From assembly GCA_041751995.1 (NCBI GenBank), contig JBGSHY010000094.1, positions 1 through 40,267 on the forward strand: a stretch of 40,267 nt of DNA, given 5' to 3'. Shown here piece by piece: positions 15,453 through 23,887 of this stretch. The translations under genes and the position numbers were made by a program. The notes beneath the pieces are model-generated. The model was not told the DNA's origin, made no database searches, and saw only the letters and a list, made by a program, of their open reading frames with translations. Every line of letters starts with the position of its first letter. Position 1 is the stretch's first letter. The stretch is from JANMEX01 sp041751995. GTDB lineage: Bacteria > Pseudomonadota > Alphaproteobacteria > Rhizobiales > Rhizobiaceae.

Positions 15453-16463
15453 GTGCGCCCAGAAGAACTGCTCATCCCGACAGACAAGGGCCTCTACTGT
15501 CCGCCGGGCGATTTTTACATTGATCCGGTCGCGCCGGTGGCGCGCGCGCTGATCACCCACGGTCACGCCGATCATGCAAGGTCTGGCCATGGCGCGGTGA
15601 TGGCGACCCGCGAGACGCTCGACATCATGGCAATACGCTATGGCGAGGGTTTTACCCGCGAGCGGCAGGTCTCGGTCTTCGGACAGGACATTCACCACAG
15701 TGGCGTGACAGTCCGGTTCGCGCCCGCTGGACATGTTCTCGGCTCGGCGCAAATCAGGGTGGAATGGCAAGGCCTTCGCATCACCGTTTCGGGCGACTAC
15801 AAACGCCTCACAGACCCTACATGTGCCGCCTACCGACCGCTCGCCTGCGATATATTCATCACCGAGGCTACCTTTGGCCTGCCGGTGTTCCGCCATCCGG
15901 CCCCGAAGTACGAGATGGAAAAGCTTTTCGCCTCGCTGAAGGCCAATCCCGACCGCACCCACATGATCGGCGCCTATGCGCTCGGCAAGGCGCAGCGCGT
16001 CATCCGCCTGATCCGGGATTCCGGCTATGATGAGCCGATCTATATCCACGGCTCGCTTCAGCGCCTGTGTGACTATTATCGGGAGCAAGGCATCGAACTT
16101 GGCGCGCTGCTGCCCGCCACATCCGAAACCGCCAGGAAAGCCGACTTTGCCGGCAAGATCGTCATTGCCCCGCCTTCGGCTTTTGCCGCACGTTGGGCCC
16201 AACGCTTTGCTGACCCGCTATTTGGCTTTGCCTCAGGCTGGATGCAAATTCGGGCCCGTGCCCGCCAACGCTTGACCGAACTGCCGCTCATCATTTCCGA
16301 CCATTGCGACTGGAATGAACTGACTGACACGATCACCGAATTGAACCCGCAGGAAGTCTGGGTCACGCATGGTCGAGAAGAGGCGCTGGTGCGTTGGTGT
16401 GCGCTTAACCAGCGCAAGGCGAAGCCTTTGCATCTTGTCGGTTACGAAGACGAGGCCGAGTGA
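15453..16463 (+). CDS. Ligase-associated DNA exonuclease (metallo-beta-lactamase fold)
   Basis: A 336-residue metallo-beta-lactamase/beta-CASP type nuclease, often labelled an mRNA 3'-end processing factor. The metal-binding motif THGHADHARSGH (about 34-45) is intact, with FAPAGHVLGSAQI, SGDYKR, EATFG and a late SDHCDW block. In bacteria these proteins are encoded next to an ATP-dependent DNA ligase and act in DNA repair. The start is a GTG (15453). Its TGA overlaps the ligase ATG, so the two are translationally coupled. Confidence 0.92.
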   Translation: MRPEELLIPTDKGLYCPPGDFYIDPVAPVARALITHGHADHARSGHGAVMATRETLDIMAIRYGEGFTRERQVSVFGQDIHHSGVTVRFAPAGHVLGSAQIRVEWQGLRITVSGDYKRLTDPTCAAYRPLACDIFITEATFGLPVFRHPAPKYEMEKLFASLKANPDRTHMIGAYALGKAQRVIRLIRDSGYDEPIYIHGSLQRLCDYYREQGIELGALLPATSETARKADFAGKIVIAPPSAFAARWAQRFADPLFGFASGWMQIRARARQRLTELPLIISDHCDWNELTDTITELNPQEVWVTHGREEALVRWCALNQRKAKPLHLVGYEDEAE

Positions 16464-18070
16464 TGCAGCGCTTCGCCGACCTCATCGACCGGATCACTTT
16501 CACGCCCTCGCGCAATGGCAAGCTGCGGTTGATTGAAACCTATATGCGCGATACACCCGATCCCGACCGCGGGTGGGCGCTCGCGGCTCTGACCGGTTCA
16601 CTTGATTTGAACGCTGTCAAACCGGCGCTTTTGCGGGCGCTGATGGCCGAAAAAATTGACGACGTGCTGTTTCGTTACTCCTATGATTTCGTTGGAGACC
16701 TTGCTGAAACCATCGCCCTTCTTTGGCCTGTACCGGAGGTCGCCAAATTGGCTCCCGGCCAATCGCCCAACCTTTCAGACGTGGTGGACGCACTTGCGCA
16801 AGCCTCACGATCGACCGCACCAAAACTGATCGAAGGCCTTCTCGATCAACTGCCGGCATCGGCCCGCTATGTGCTTATCAAAATGGTCACCGGGGCGCTG
16901 CGCATTGGCATATCCGGCCGCCTTACCCGCCAGGCGCTTGCCAATACCGGCGGCAAACCCGTCGAGGACCTGGAAGAGATATGGCACGGGCTGACGCCGC
17001 CCTACACGGACCTGTTTGCATGGCTGGAAGGCCGCGGGCAGCGCCCCGCTGTTCGCGCCGCCACGCCATTCAGACCGGTGATGCTCGCCCACCCGCTCGA
17101 CGAAAATGAACTGACCACGTTGAACGCCGCAGATTTTGCCGCCGAGTGGAAGTGGGACGGTATTCGCGTTCAGGCGGTCTGCGAGGGCAGCGAACGCCGG
17201 CTGTATTCGCGCACCGGTGATGACATCAGCGCCGCATTTCCGGATGTTGTGGACCATCTCGATTTCAACGGCGCCATCGACGGCGAACTTCTCGTCGCCC
17301 GCCCTGGCGCCGATGTCATCGAAGTCGGCTCATTCGGCGACCTGCAGCAACGGCTGAACCGCAAGACAGTGACGAAACCCTTGCTGCAAAGCCACCCGGC
17401 TTTCATTCGCGCCTACGATCTGATGCATGTCGATGGACGGGATCTGCGTGCGCTGCCGTTTGTGGAACGCCGCAAAGCGTTGGCGCAATTGGCGGCAAAG
17501 CTGGAGCCTGCCCGGTTTGACCTTTCGCCGCTGCTTGAGTTTTCCACGTGGGAGGAACTCGCCGCCCTGCGCGCCCATCCGCCGCATACCATAATCGAAG
17601 GCGTCATGCTCAAGCGCAAGGATTCGCCCTATCTTGCCGGGCGCGTCAAAGGTCCTTGGTACAAATGGAAACGCGATCCGCGCGTGATTGATGCCGTCCT
17701 GATCTACGCCCAGCGAGGCCACGGCAAGCGCTCCGGCTATTATTCGGACTATACATTCGCCGTCTGGACCGATAGTGGCGAACTCACACCCGTCGGCAAA
17801 GCCTATTTCGGCTTTACGGACGAGGAGCTGCGCAAGATCGACAGCTACATCCGCAACAATACCGTCGAGCGTTTCGGGCCGGTGCGCCGCATCCGCGCCG
17901 AGCCGGACCACGGCCTGGTTTTCGAGGTTGCCTTTGAGGGCCTCAACCGGTCCACGCGCCACAAGTCCGGTGTCGCCATGCGCTTCCCGCGCATATCGCG
18001 CCTGCGCTTTGACAAATTGCCGAAGGATGCCGACCGGTTGGAGACGCTCGAGAAAATGCTGGAGCCCTGA
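16463..18070 (+). CDS. ATP-dependent DNA ligase (cisplatin damage response type)
   Basis: A 535-residue ligase. It has an N-terminal helical DNA-binding domain (residues 1-200, FADLIDRITFTPSRNGKLRL). The nucleotidyltransferase domain carries the catalytic lysine Lys230 in EWKWDGIRVQ, then RLYSRTGDDIS, IDGELLV, EGVMLKRKDSPY and WYKWKRDP. The C-terminal OB domain ends with FEGLNRSTRHKSGVAMRFPR. This is the bacterial type whose loss causes sensitivity to cross-linking agents, linked to the exonuclease encoded just before it. The ATG at 16463 is preferred over the GTG at 16460. In many bacteria an Lhr-type helicase and a PdeM-like phosphoesterase follow; here the next genes are the convergent atp operon, so that part is absent from this locus. 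Confidence 0.94.
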   Translation: MQRFADLIDRITFTPSRNGKLRLIETYMRDTPDPDRGWALAALTGSLDLNAVKPALLRALMAEKIDDVLFRYSYDFVGDLAETIALLWPVPEVAKLAPGQSPNLSDVVDALAQASRSTAPKLIEGLLDQLPASARYVLIKMVTGALRIGISGRLTRQALANTGGKPVEDLEEIWHGLTPPYTDLFAWLEGRGQRPAVRAATPFRPVMLAHPLDENELTTLNAADFAAEWKWDGIRVQAVCEGSERRLYSRTGDDISAAFPDVVDHLDFNGAIDGELLVARPGADVIEVGSFGDLQQRLNRKTVTKPLLQSHPAFIRAYDLMHVDGRDLRALPFVERRKALAQLAAKLEPARFDLSPLLEFSTWEELAALRAHPPHTIIEGVMLKRKDSPYLAGRVKGPWYKWKRDPRVIDAVLIYAQRGHGKRSGYYSDYTFAVWTDSGELTPVGKAYFGFTDEELRKIDSYIRNNTVERFGPVRRIRAEPDHGLVFEVAFEGLNRSTRHKSGVAMRFPRISRLRFDKLPKDADRLETLEKMLEP

Positions 18071-18074
18071 AATG

Positions 18075-18096
18075 AAAACGGCGCCCGAAGGCGCCG
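18075..18096 (-). terminator. Intrinsic terminator of the atp operon
   Basis: On the minus strand a perfect stem CGGCGCC-TTCG-GGCGCCG (18079-18085 with 18090-18096) with the stable UUCG tetraloop is followed by TTTTCATTT. It lies about 25 bases past the atpC stop. There is no T-tract on the plus side, so it should not stop the ligase transcript. Confidence 0.85.
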
Positions 18097-18121
18097 CAAA
18101 CAAATTCAAGGTATTTTGAAA

Positions 18122-18526
18122 TCAGTGACCGAGCGCGGCTTTGAGTTCCTTGAGCTGGTTGAGTTTCAGCGTCGCCGCTTCCCTCTTTGCGTCTGAACGG
18201 GCGTCAGTGACGTCGTCTTCAGCGTCCTTGATCTGCGCTGCAATGGCATCAGCATTCAATTCCTCCACCGGCATGGCCTGTTCGGCCAAAAGGGTGAAGG
18301 ACGAGCCTGCGACATCGACAAAGCCGCCGCGCACGAAAATCTTCTTCGTGCCACCGGAAGCCAGCGTTGCCTCAACCACGCCCGGGCGGATCGTCGACAT
18401 CAGCGGCGCATGGTGGGCCATGACCGTAAAGTAACCATCCGATCCCGGAACGACCACCGCCGTCACCTGCTCAGAGAAGAGCAGGCGTTCCGGCGAGACC
18501 AGTTCGAAGTTGAAGGCATCAGCCAT
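18122..18526 (-). CDS. atpC: F0F1 ATP synthase subunit epsilon
   Basis: A 134-residue epsilon subunit of the F1 central stalk, which couples rotation and inhibits hydrolysis. The N-terminal beta-sandwich is clear (FNFELVSPERLLFSEQVTAV, GSDGYFTVMAHHAPLMSTIRPG), followed by the C-terminal helical part (DAEDDVTDARSD, LNQLKELKAALGH). The ATG at 18526 (MADAFNFEL) is preferred over a TTG three codons upstream. It is the last gene of atpHAGDC and is followed by a strong terminator. Confidence 0.96.
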   Translation of the reverse strand: MADAFNFELVSPERLLFSEQVTAVVVPGSDGYFTVMAHHAPLMSTIRPGVVEATLASGGTKKIFVRGGFVDVAGSSFTLLAEQAMPVEELNADAIAAQIKDAEDDVTDARSDAKREAATLKLNQLKELKAALGH

Positions 18527-18544
18527 GCTTATCAATCCTGACTA

Positions 18545-20089
18545 TCAGGCAGCCGCAGCTGCAAGCTTCTGGGCCTTTTCGACGGCTTCTTCAATGGTGC
18601 CAACCATGTAGAAGGCGACTTCCGGCAGGTGATCATATTCACCGGCGCAAAGACCCTTGAAGCCCTTGATCGTGTCTTCCAGAGCGACGAGCTTGCCGGG
18701 CGAACCGGTAAACACTTCGGCCACGAAGAACGGCTGCGACAGGAAGCGTTCGATCTTGCGCGCGCGGGAAACGGTGAGCTTGTCCTCTTCGGAAAGCTCA
18801 TCCATGCCCAGGATCGCAATGATGTCCTGAAGCGACTTGTAGCGCTGAAGGATCGACTGCACCTGACGGGCAATGCCGTAATGCTCTTCGCCGACAATCA
18901 GCGGATCAAGCATGCGCGATGTCGATTCAAGCGGATCCACAGCCGGGTAAATGCCCTTTTCCGCAATCGAGCGCGACAGGGTGGTCGTCGCGTCCAGATG
19001 GGCGAAGGATGTTGCCGGCGCCGGATCGGTCAAATCGTCGGCGGGCACGTAAATGGCCTGCACCGACGTGATCGAACCAGTCTGCGTGGTCGTGATGCGT
19101 TCCTGCATCTGACCCATGTCGGTCGCCAGCGTCGGCTGATAACCCACAGCGGAAGGAATGCGGCCAAGCAGAGCCGACAACTCGGAACCGGCCTGCGTAA
19201 AGCGGAAAATATTGTCCACGAAGAACAACACATCCTGGCCCTGGTTGCGGAAATGCTCGGCAACGGTCAGGCCGGACAGCGCAACACGGGCCCGCGCGCC
19301 TGGCGGCTCGTTCATCTGGCCGTAAACGAGGGCAGCCTTCGAGCCGGCGCCGCCGCCATGCTTGTTGACGCCTGATTCGATCATTTCGTGATAGAGATCG
19401 TTGCCTTCGCGGGTGCGCTCGCCGACGCCGGCGAACACCGAGTAACCGCCATGCGCCTTGGCAACGTTGTTGATCAATTCCATGATCAGAACGGTCTTGC
19501 CAACGCCCGCGCCGCCGAACAAGCCGATCTTGCCGCCGCGTGCATACGGCGCCAGCAGATCGACGACCTTGATGCCGGTGACCAGAACCTGCGCTTCCGT
19601 CGACTGCTCGACATAGGCAGGCGCTTCCTGATGGATGGCGCGGCGGGCAGTGGTTTTGATCGGACCCTGCTCGTCAACCGGCTCGCCGATGACGTTCATG
19701 ATGCGGCCGAGTGTTTCCTCGCCAACCGGCACCATGATCGGTGCGCCGGTGTCGATGACTTCCTGACCGCGGACCAAACCTTCGGACGAATCCATGGCGA
19801 TGGTGCGGACGGTGTTTTCACCCAGATGCTGCGCCACTTCCAGAACCAGGCGGTTGCCAAGGTTCAGGGTTTCCAGCGCGTTCAGGATCTGCGGCAATTC
19901 GTTTTCGAACTGCACGTCAACGACAGCGCCGATGACCTGTACAATCTTGCCAACATTGCCCGTGCCGAGCTTGGCCGGAGCCTTGATGGCTGCTGCCTTT
20001 GCCGGGGCGGCCTTGGCTGGTGCAGCCTTTGGAGCTGCTGCTTTGGCCGGAGCGGCCTTGGCTGTCTTCGGAGTCGCTGCTTTTGCCAT
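18545..20089 (-). CDS. atpD: F0F1 ATP synthase subunit beta, with N-terminal AKP-rich extension
   Basis: A 514-residue catalytic beta subunit. The Walker A motif GLFGGAGVGKTVL, the block ERTREGND, the Walker B region VLFFVDNIFRF and ALLGRIPSAVGYQPTL are intact. The core starts near residue 44 (VGKIVQVIGAVVDVQF). Before it is a ~40-residue stretch built of repeated Ala, Lys and Pro (units such as KAAPAKAA), a feature known in several Rhizobiales AtpD proteins and of unknown role; it is predicted disordered and strongly basic. The ATG at 20089 has AAGGA in front; an in-frame start eight codons upstream is less likely. Confidence 0.97.
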   Translation of the reverse strand: MAKAATPKTAKAAPAKAAAPKAAPAKAAPAKAAAIKAPAKLGTGNVGKIVQVIGAVVDVQFENELPQILNALETLNLGNRLVLEVAQHLGENTVRTIAMDSSEGLVRGQEVIDTGAPIMVPVGEETLGRIMNVIGEPVDEQGPIKTTARRAIHQEAPAYVEQSTEAQVLVTGIKVVDLLAPYARGGKIGLFGGAGVGKTVLIMELINNVAKAHGGYSVFAGVGERTREGNDLYHEMIESGVNKHGGGAGSKAALVYGQMNEPPGARARVALSGLTVAEHFRNQGQDVLFFVDNIFRFTQAGSELSALLGRIPSAVGYQPTLATDMGQMQERITTTQTGSITSVQAIYVPADDLTDPAPATSFAHLDATTTLSRSIAEKGIYPAVDPLESTSRMLDPLIVGEEHYGIARQVQSILQRYKSLQDIIAILGMDELSEEDKLTVSRARKIERFLSQPFFVAEVFTGSPGKLVALEDTIKGFKGLCAGEYDHLPEVAFYMVGTIEEAVEKAQKLAAAAA

Positions 20090-20121
20090 CGATCCTTGTC
20101 CTGTCCTGTTCAACAGTGTCC

Positions 20122-20991
20122 TTAGAGCGCTTCCGCGCCCGAGATGATTTCAATCAATTCTTTGGTGATCTGGGCCTGACGCTGACGGTTGTACGACAAC
20201 GTCAAGCCCTTGATCATTTCACCGGCGTTGCGCGTCGCATTGTCCATCGCGGACATGCGGGCACCCTGCTCGGAAGCCGCGTTCTCAAGGAGAGCACGGA
20301 AGATCTGTACCGAGATGTTGCGCGGAATGAGATCCGACAGGATCGCACCGGCATCCGGTTCGTATTCGTAGGCTGCATCGGAGGCCACAACAGATGTGTC
20401 TACCTTGGCAGGTATGATCTGCAATGCAGTCGGGATCTGGGCGATCACCGACTTGAATTCCGAATAGAACAGCGTGCACACGTCAAACGCGCCATCATCA
20501 AACAGGTTGATCACGGTGCGGCTGATTTCATCGGCATTGACAAAGCCAAGTCTCTTGACGGCGCGCAAATCAACATGGTCGATAATCAGCGCCGAAAACT
20601 CGCGGCGCAGAATGTCCGCGCCCTTCTTGCCGACCGTGATGATTTTCACGGTCTTGCCTGCCTGCTGCAATGAGCGGGCATGATCGCGGGCCATACGGGC
20701 GATTTGCGAATTGAAGCCACCGCAAAGACCACGCTCTGATGTGCACACCAGCAACAGATGCGAGTCAGCTTTGCCCGTACCCGACATCAACAGCGGCGCA
20801 TCGTCGCCACCGACATTGGCGGCGATGTTGGCCAGAACCGCGCCCATCCGCTTGGAATAGGGGCGTGCAGCTTCGGCAGCTTCCTGGGCACGGCGCAACT
20901 TCGCCGCGGCGACCATCTGCATCGCCTTGGTGATCTTCTGCGTCGCCTTAACGGAGGCAATCCGGGTGCGTAGGTCTTTCAGTGAAGCCAT
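20122..20991 (-). CDS. atpG: F0F1 ATP synthase subunit gamma
   Basis: A 289-residue rotor subunit. The N-terminal helix SLKDLRTRIASVKATQKITK, the central TSERGLCGGFNSQI motif, and the C-terminal helix region MDNATRNAGEMIKGLTLSYN (the part that sits in the alpha3beta3 hole) are all present. Length is normal. It lies between atpA and atpD in the standard alphaproteobacterial order, 32 bases before the atpD ATG. Confidence 0.97.
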   Translation of the reverse strand: MASLKDLRTRIASVKATQKITKAMQMVAAAKLRRAQEAAEAARPYSKRMGAVLANIAANVGGDDAPLLMSGTGKADSHLLLVCTSERGLCGGFNSQIARMARDHARSLQQAGKTVKIITVGKKGADILRREFSALIIDHVDLRAVKRLGFVNADEISRTVINLFDDGAFDVCTLFYSEFKSVIAQIPTALQIIPAKVDTSVVASDAAYEYEPDAGAILSDLIPRNISVQIFRALLENAASEQGARMSAMDNATRNAGEMIKGLTLSYNRQRQAQITKELIEIISGAEAL

Positions 20992-21014
20992 GTTCGCTTA
21001 ATTCCCTAACGGCC

Positions 21015-22544
21015 TCACGCGAAGTTCTTGGCGAAGGCTTCGACAGCAGCCTTGAGCTTTTCACGCGTGCCGTCGGAAATGGCCTTTTCCTCGCGGATGG
21101 TCTCGAGGATAGCCTTGCCTTCGGAGCGCATGTAGCCGAGCAGACCCTGCTCGAACTTGCCGACCTGGTTTACGGCGATCTTGTCGAGATAACCGTTCAC
21201 ACCGGCATAAATCACCGCGACCTGCTCTTCCGTCTTGAGCGGCGAAAACTGCGCCTGCTTCAGGAGTTCGGTCAGGCGTGCGCCGCGGTTCAGCAAACGC
21301 TGGGTGGCGGCATCAAGATCGGAGCCGAACTGCGCGAACGCGGCCATTTCACGATACTGGGCCAATTCGCCCTTGATCGAGCCGGCAACCTGCTTCATCG
21401 CCTTGACCTGCGCGGCGGAACCGACGCGGGAAACCGACAGACCGACGTTCACGGCAGGACGGATGCCCTGATAGAACAGGTTGGTTTCAAGGAAGATCTG
21501 GCCGTCGGTGATCGAGATCACGTTGGTCGGAATGTAGGCCGACACGTCGTTGGCCTGCGTTTCAATGACCGGCAGAGCCGTCAGCGAACCGGCGCCCATC
21601 GCATCGTTCAGCTTGGCCGAACGCTCGAGAAGACGTGAATGCAGATAGAAAACGTCGCCCGGATAGGCTTCACGTCCGGGCGGACGGCGAAGCAACAGCG
21701 ACATCTGGCGGTAGGCCACAGCCTGCTTGGACAGATCGTCATAGGCGATCAGCGCATGCATGCCGTTGTCACGGAAATATTCGCCCATCGCACAGCCGGC
21801 AAATGGGGCCAGGAACTGCAGCGGAGCGGCGTCGGATGCAGTTGCAGCGACGATGATCGAGTAAGGCAGGGCGCCGCGCTCTTCGAGCACCTTGACGAAC
21901 TGCGCGACTGTCGAGCGCTTCTGGCCGATGGCCACGTAGACGCAGTACAGCTTTTCCTTTTCCGGGCCATTGTCGTGAATGGCCTTCTGGTTGAGGAACG
22001 CGTCGAGAATGACGGCTGTCTTGCCGGTCTGGCGATCGCCAATGAACAGTTCGCGCTGGCCGCGGCCAACCGGGATGAGCGCATCAATGGCCTTGAGGCC
22101 GGTCGACATCGGCTCATGCACAGATTTGCGCGGGATGATGCCGGGCGCCTTGACGTCAACGCGCGAGCGGAGCTTGGCGTTGATCGGGCCCTTGCCGTCA
22201 ATCGGATTGCCGAGAGCGTCAACCACGCGGCCGAGCAGTTCCGGACCAACCGGAACGTCCACGATCGCGCCGGTGCGCTTGACGGTGTCGCCTTCCTTGA
22301 TGCCACGGTCGTTGCCGAAAATGACGACGCCGACATTGTCGGCTTCAAGGTTCAGGGCCATGCCGCGGATGCCGCCGGGGAACTCGACCATTTCGCCCGC
22401 CTGGACGTTGTCGAGCCCGTAGACACGGGCAATACCGTCACCGACGGAAAGAACCTGGCCAACTTCGGAGACCTGGGCCTCCTTGCCAAAATTCTTGATC
22501 TGATCTTTCAGGATTGCGGTTATTTCCGCGGCGCGGATATCCAT
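21015..22544 (-). CDS. atpA: F0F1 ATP synthase subunit alpha
   Basis: A 509-residue non-catalytic nucleotide-binding subunit. It begins MDIRAAEITAILKDQIKNFG, has the Walker A-type GDRQTGKTAVILD, PGREAYPGDVFYLHSRLLER, and the conserved SVSRVGSAAQ block. No anomalies seen. Its ATG overlaps the atpH stop by one base (TGATG), so the two are coupled. Confidence 0.98.
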   Translation of the reverse strand: MDIRAAEITAILKDQIKNFGKEAQVSEVGQVLSVGDGIARVYGLDNVQAGEMVEFPGGIRGMALNLEADNVGVVIFGNDRGIKEGDTVKRTGAIVDVPVGPELLGRVVDALGNPIDGKGPINAKLRSRVDVKAPGIIPRKSVHEPMSTGLKAIDALIPVGRGQRELFIGDRQTGKTAVILDAFLNQKAIHDNGPEKEKLYCVYVAIGQKRSTVAQFVKVLEERGALPYSIIVAATASDAAPLQFLAPFAGCAMGEYFRDNGMHALIAYDDLSKQAVAYRQMSLLLRRPPGREAYPGDVFYLHSRLLERSAKLNDAMGAGSLTALPVIETQANDVSAYIPTNVISITDGQIFLETNLFYQGIRPAVNVGLSVSRVGSAAQVKAMKQVAGSIKGELAQYREMAAFAQFGSDLDAATQRLLNRGARLTELLKQAQFSPLKTEEQVAVIYAGVNGYLDKIAVNQVGKFEQGLLGYMRSEGKAILETIREEKAISDGTREKLKAAVEAFAKNFA

Positions 22545-23104
22545 CAGCCGACCTCTTTCAACGAGAGCTTGAGCGAAGACAATTTGGTGCGAAGCGAGGT
22601 GTCGATCTGCTTGGAGCCCATCTTGACGATGAGACCGCCGAGCAGTGACGGATCAACCGTCACCGAGAACGCGACATCCTTGCCGGCCACGCTTTTCAGC
22701 GTGTCCTTCAGTTCTTTTTCCTGCGCGGCGGTCAGCGCATGCGCACTGGTCACTTCTGCAGTCGTTTCACCGCGGTGTTCGGCGGCAATCCGGCGAAAAG
22801 CCGTGATCATGCCGGGCACTGCGAAAAGGCGGCGGTTGCGCGCGGCAACCTGCAAGAAATTGCTGACAAGACCGCCGAGCTTGGCCTTGGACGCGATTGC
22901 GCCAATGGCCTTGACCTGTTCATCGGCGGTAAAAACCGGGCTGGCGACAAGGCTCTTCAACTCGGCCGAACCATTGATCATCGCTTCGATTGAACCGAGG
23001 TCCTTTTCGACAGCGGCAATGGATTTTGCCTCGAGCGCAAGGTCAAAAAGCGACCCGGCATAGCGCTCGGCAACGGCAGAAACGGGAGAAGCAGATTTTG
23101 CCAC
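22544..23104 (-). CDS. atpH: F0F1 ATP synthase subunit delta
   Basis: The peripheral stalk subunit that ties F1 to the b subunits; 186 residues, the usual length. Seen: SAVAERYAGSLFDLALEAKS, FLQVAARNRRL, and the C-terminal DPSLLGGLIVKMGSKQIDTSL. I chose the GTG at 23104 because rhizobial AtpH proteins begin close to AKSxSxxSxVAERYA; a TTG ten codons upstream (23134) is an in-frame alternative. First gene of atpHAGDC. The F0 genes (a, c, b, b') are elsewhere, as normal in alphaproteobacteria. Confidence 0.95.
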   Translation of the reverse strand: MAKSASPVSAVAERYAGSLFDLALEAKSIAAVEKDLGSIEAMINGSAELKSLVASPVFTADEQVKAIGAIASKAKLGGLVSNFLQVAARNRRLFAVPGMITAFRRIAAEHRGETTAEVTSAHALTAAQEKELKDTLKSVAGKDVAFSVTVDPSLLGGLIVKMGSKQIDTSLRTKLSSLKLSLKEVG

Positions 23105-23165
23105 GGGTAACCGGTTCTCGTTGTTTGAACCCAAGGATTCGCCGCCCGGATGGTCTGGACTTGCT

Positions 23166-23193
23166 AACCCATTGGGTTGATTGACTTTTCAAT
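23166..23193. promoter_or_regulatory. Two adjacent inverted repeats in the atpH leader
   Basis: AACCCA-T-TGGGTT (23166-23178) and ATTGA-CTTT-TCAAT (23180-23193) are two perfect inverted repeats side by side, about 60-90 bases before the atpH start. They lie between the proposed promoter and the gene, so they would form small hairpins in the leader RNA or be protein sites. Function unknown. Confidence 0.35.
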
Positions 23194-23240
23194 GGCTGAC
23201 AGGGCCCTTTTCAGTGCTTGCCCGCCAAAATGTGTCCGCC

Positions 23241-23268
23241 GTCTAGCATGGGCTTCCGGCTCTGGCAA
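23241..23268 (-). promoter_or_regulatory. Candidate promoter of the atp operon
   Basis: On the minus strand TTGCCA (23268-23263) and CTAGAC (23246-23241) are separated by 16 bases, a fair match to alphaproteobacterial housekeeping -35/-10 elements, with TG just before the -10. It would give a leader of about 130 bases. Called from pattern only. Confidence 0.35.
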
Positions 23269-23326
23269 CATGGGGAATGCGTGACTTTTACCCGACTTTT
23301 GCCGCATGTGGACAGAATCTTGGGAC

Positions 23327-23716
23327 TCAGGCGATGAATCCAAAGGCGAACAGCAGAGGCAGCGCCGCCAGAACCAGTTCCATTGCGATGGATATCCAAT
23401 TGTAGAGCGTATTGCCGCTGTCCGACATCATCGAAATCAGCCGCCCGAAAGCCGTGATCCCCCACGAAACACCAAGCGCCACCCACAGCATCGGCTGTGC
23501 AAACAGAATGCAGCAAATGGAAAGCCCGAGATAGAAGCCGGACATCGTTCCCCGCCCCTCCGCCAATGCCTCGGGGTATTCCGGATGGGTCTGAAGCCGG
23601 AGAATGCGAAACGACAGGCGCGGCGCAAACAACAGCAGCAAGCCAAATCCCATGGTCACCAGTGCGCTAATCCACGCAAGCCACTCGCCCTGACTGGCCG
23701 GCCAGTAAAATTCCAT
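23327..23716 (-). CDS. Small membrane protein, DUF4345-like
   Basis: A 129-residue protein with four likely membrane segments (LAWISALVTMGFGLLLLFAP, FYLGLSICCILF, MLWVALGVSWGITAFGRLI, SIAMELVLAALPLLFAFGFI). The middle (EGRGTMSGFYLGLS) and the overall four-helix plan resemble DUF4345 proteins, whose function is unknown; the family call is tentative. The ATG at 23716 with AGGGGG before it is favoured; an in-frame upstream start at 23803 would add 29 residues without membrane character. It lies upstream of atpH in the same direction and is divergent from the glycan cluster. Confidence 0.65.
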   Translation of the reverse strand: MEFYWPASQGEWLAWISALVTMGFGLLLLFAPRLSFRILRLQTHPEYPEALAEGRGTMSGFYLGLSICCILFAQPMLWVALGVSWGITAFGRLISMMSDSGNTLYNWISIAMELVLAALPLLFAFGFIA

Positions 23717-23874
23717 GATTGCCCCCTGACTACTTGTTTCAACCGTAATCATGTTTGCCCGCTTTTTACAATTCGCCACCGTAAGGTATGCCCGGACTTT
23801 CATTGAATTTTGCTTGCCAGAACGCCAGTCGCAGGTTTGTGTTTTACCGAATTCGCTGTAAGGCGAACCCGTTC

Positions 23875-23880
23875 AAGGAG
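23875..23880 (+). promoter_or_regulatory. Strong ribosome binding site that fixes a TTG start
   Basis: AAGGAG seven bases before the TTG at 23888. An ATG at 23883 lies closer but is in another frame and reaches a stop after 15 codons, so the TTG is taken as the start of the deacetylase. A short inverted repeat TTCGC-TGTAAG-GCGAA (23852-23867) is just upstream. Confidence 0.7.
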
Positions 23881-23887
23881 AAATGCA

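Noticed and set aside
21639..23063. Long plus-strand frame over atpA and atpH
   Set aside because: It is antisense to two fully conserved ATP synthase genes and has no recognisable motif.
23211..23246. 12-codon minus-strand frame (MLDGGHILAGKH) in the atp leader as a leader peptide
   Set aside because: No ribosome site and no regulatory logic such as repeated codons; it also overlaps the proposed -10 element.
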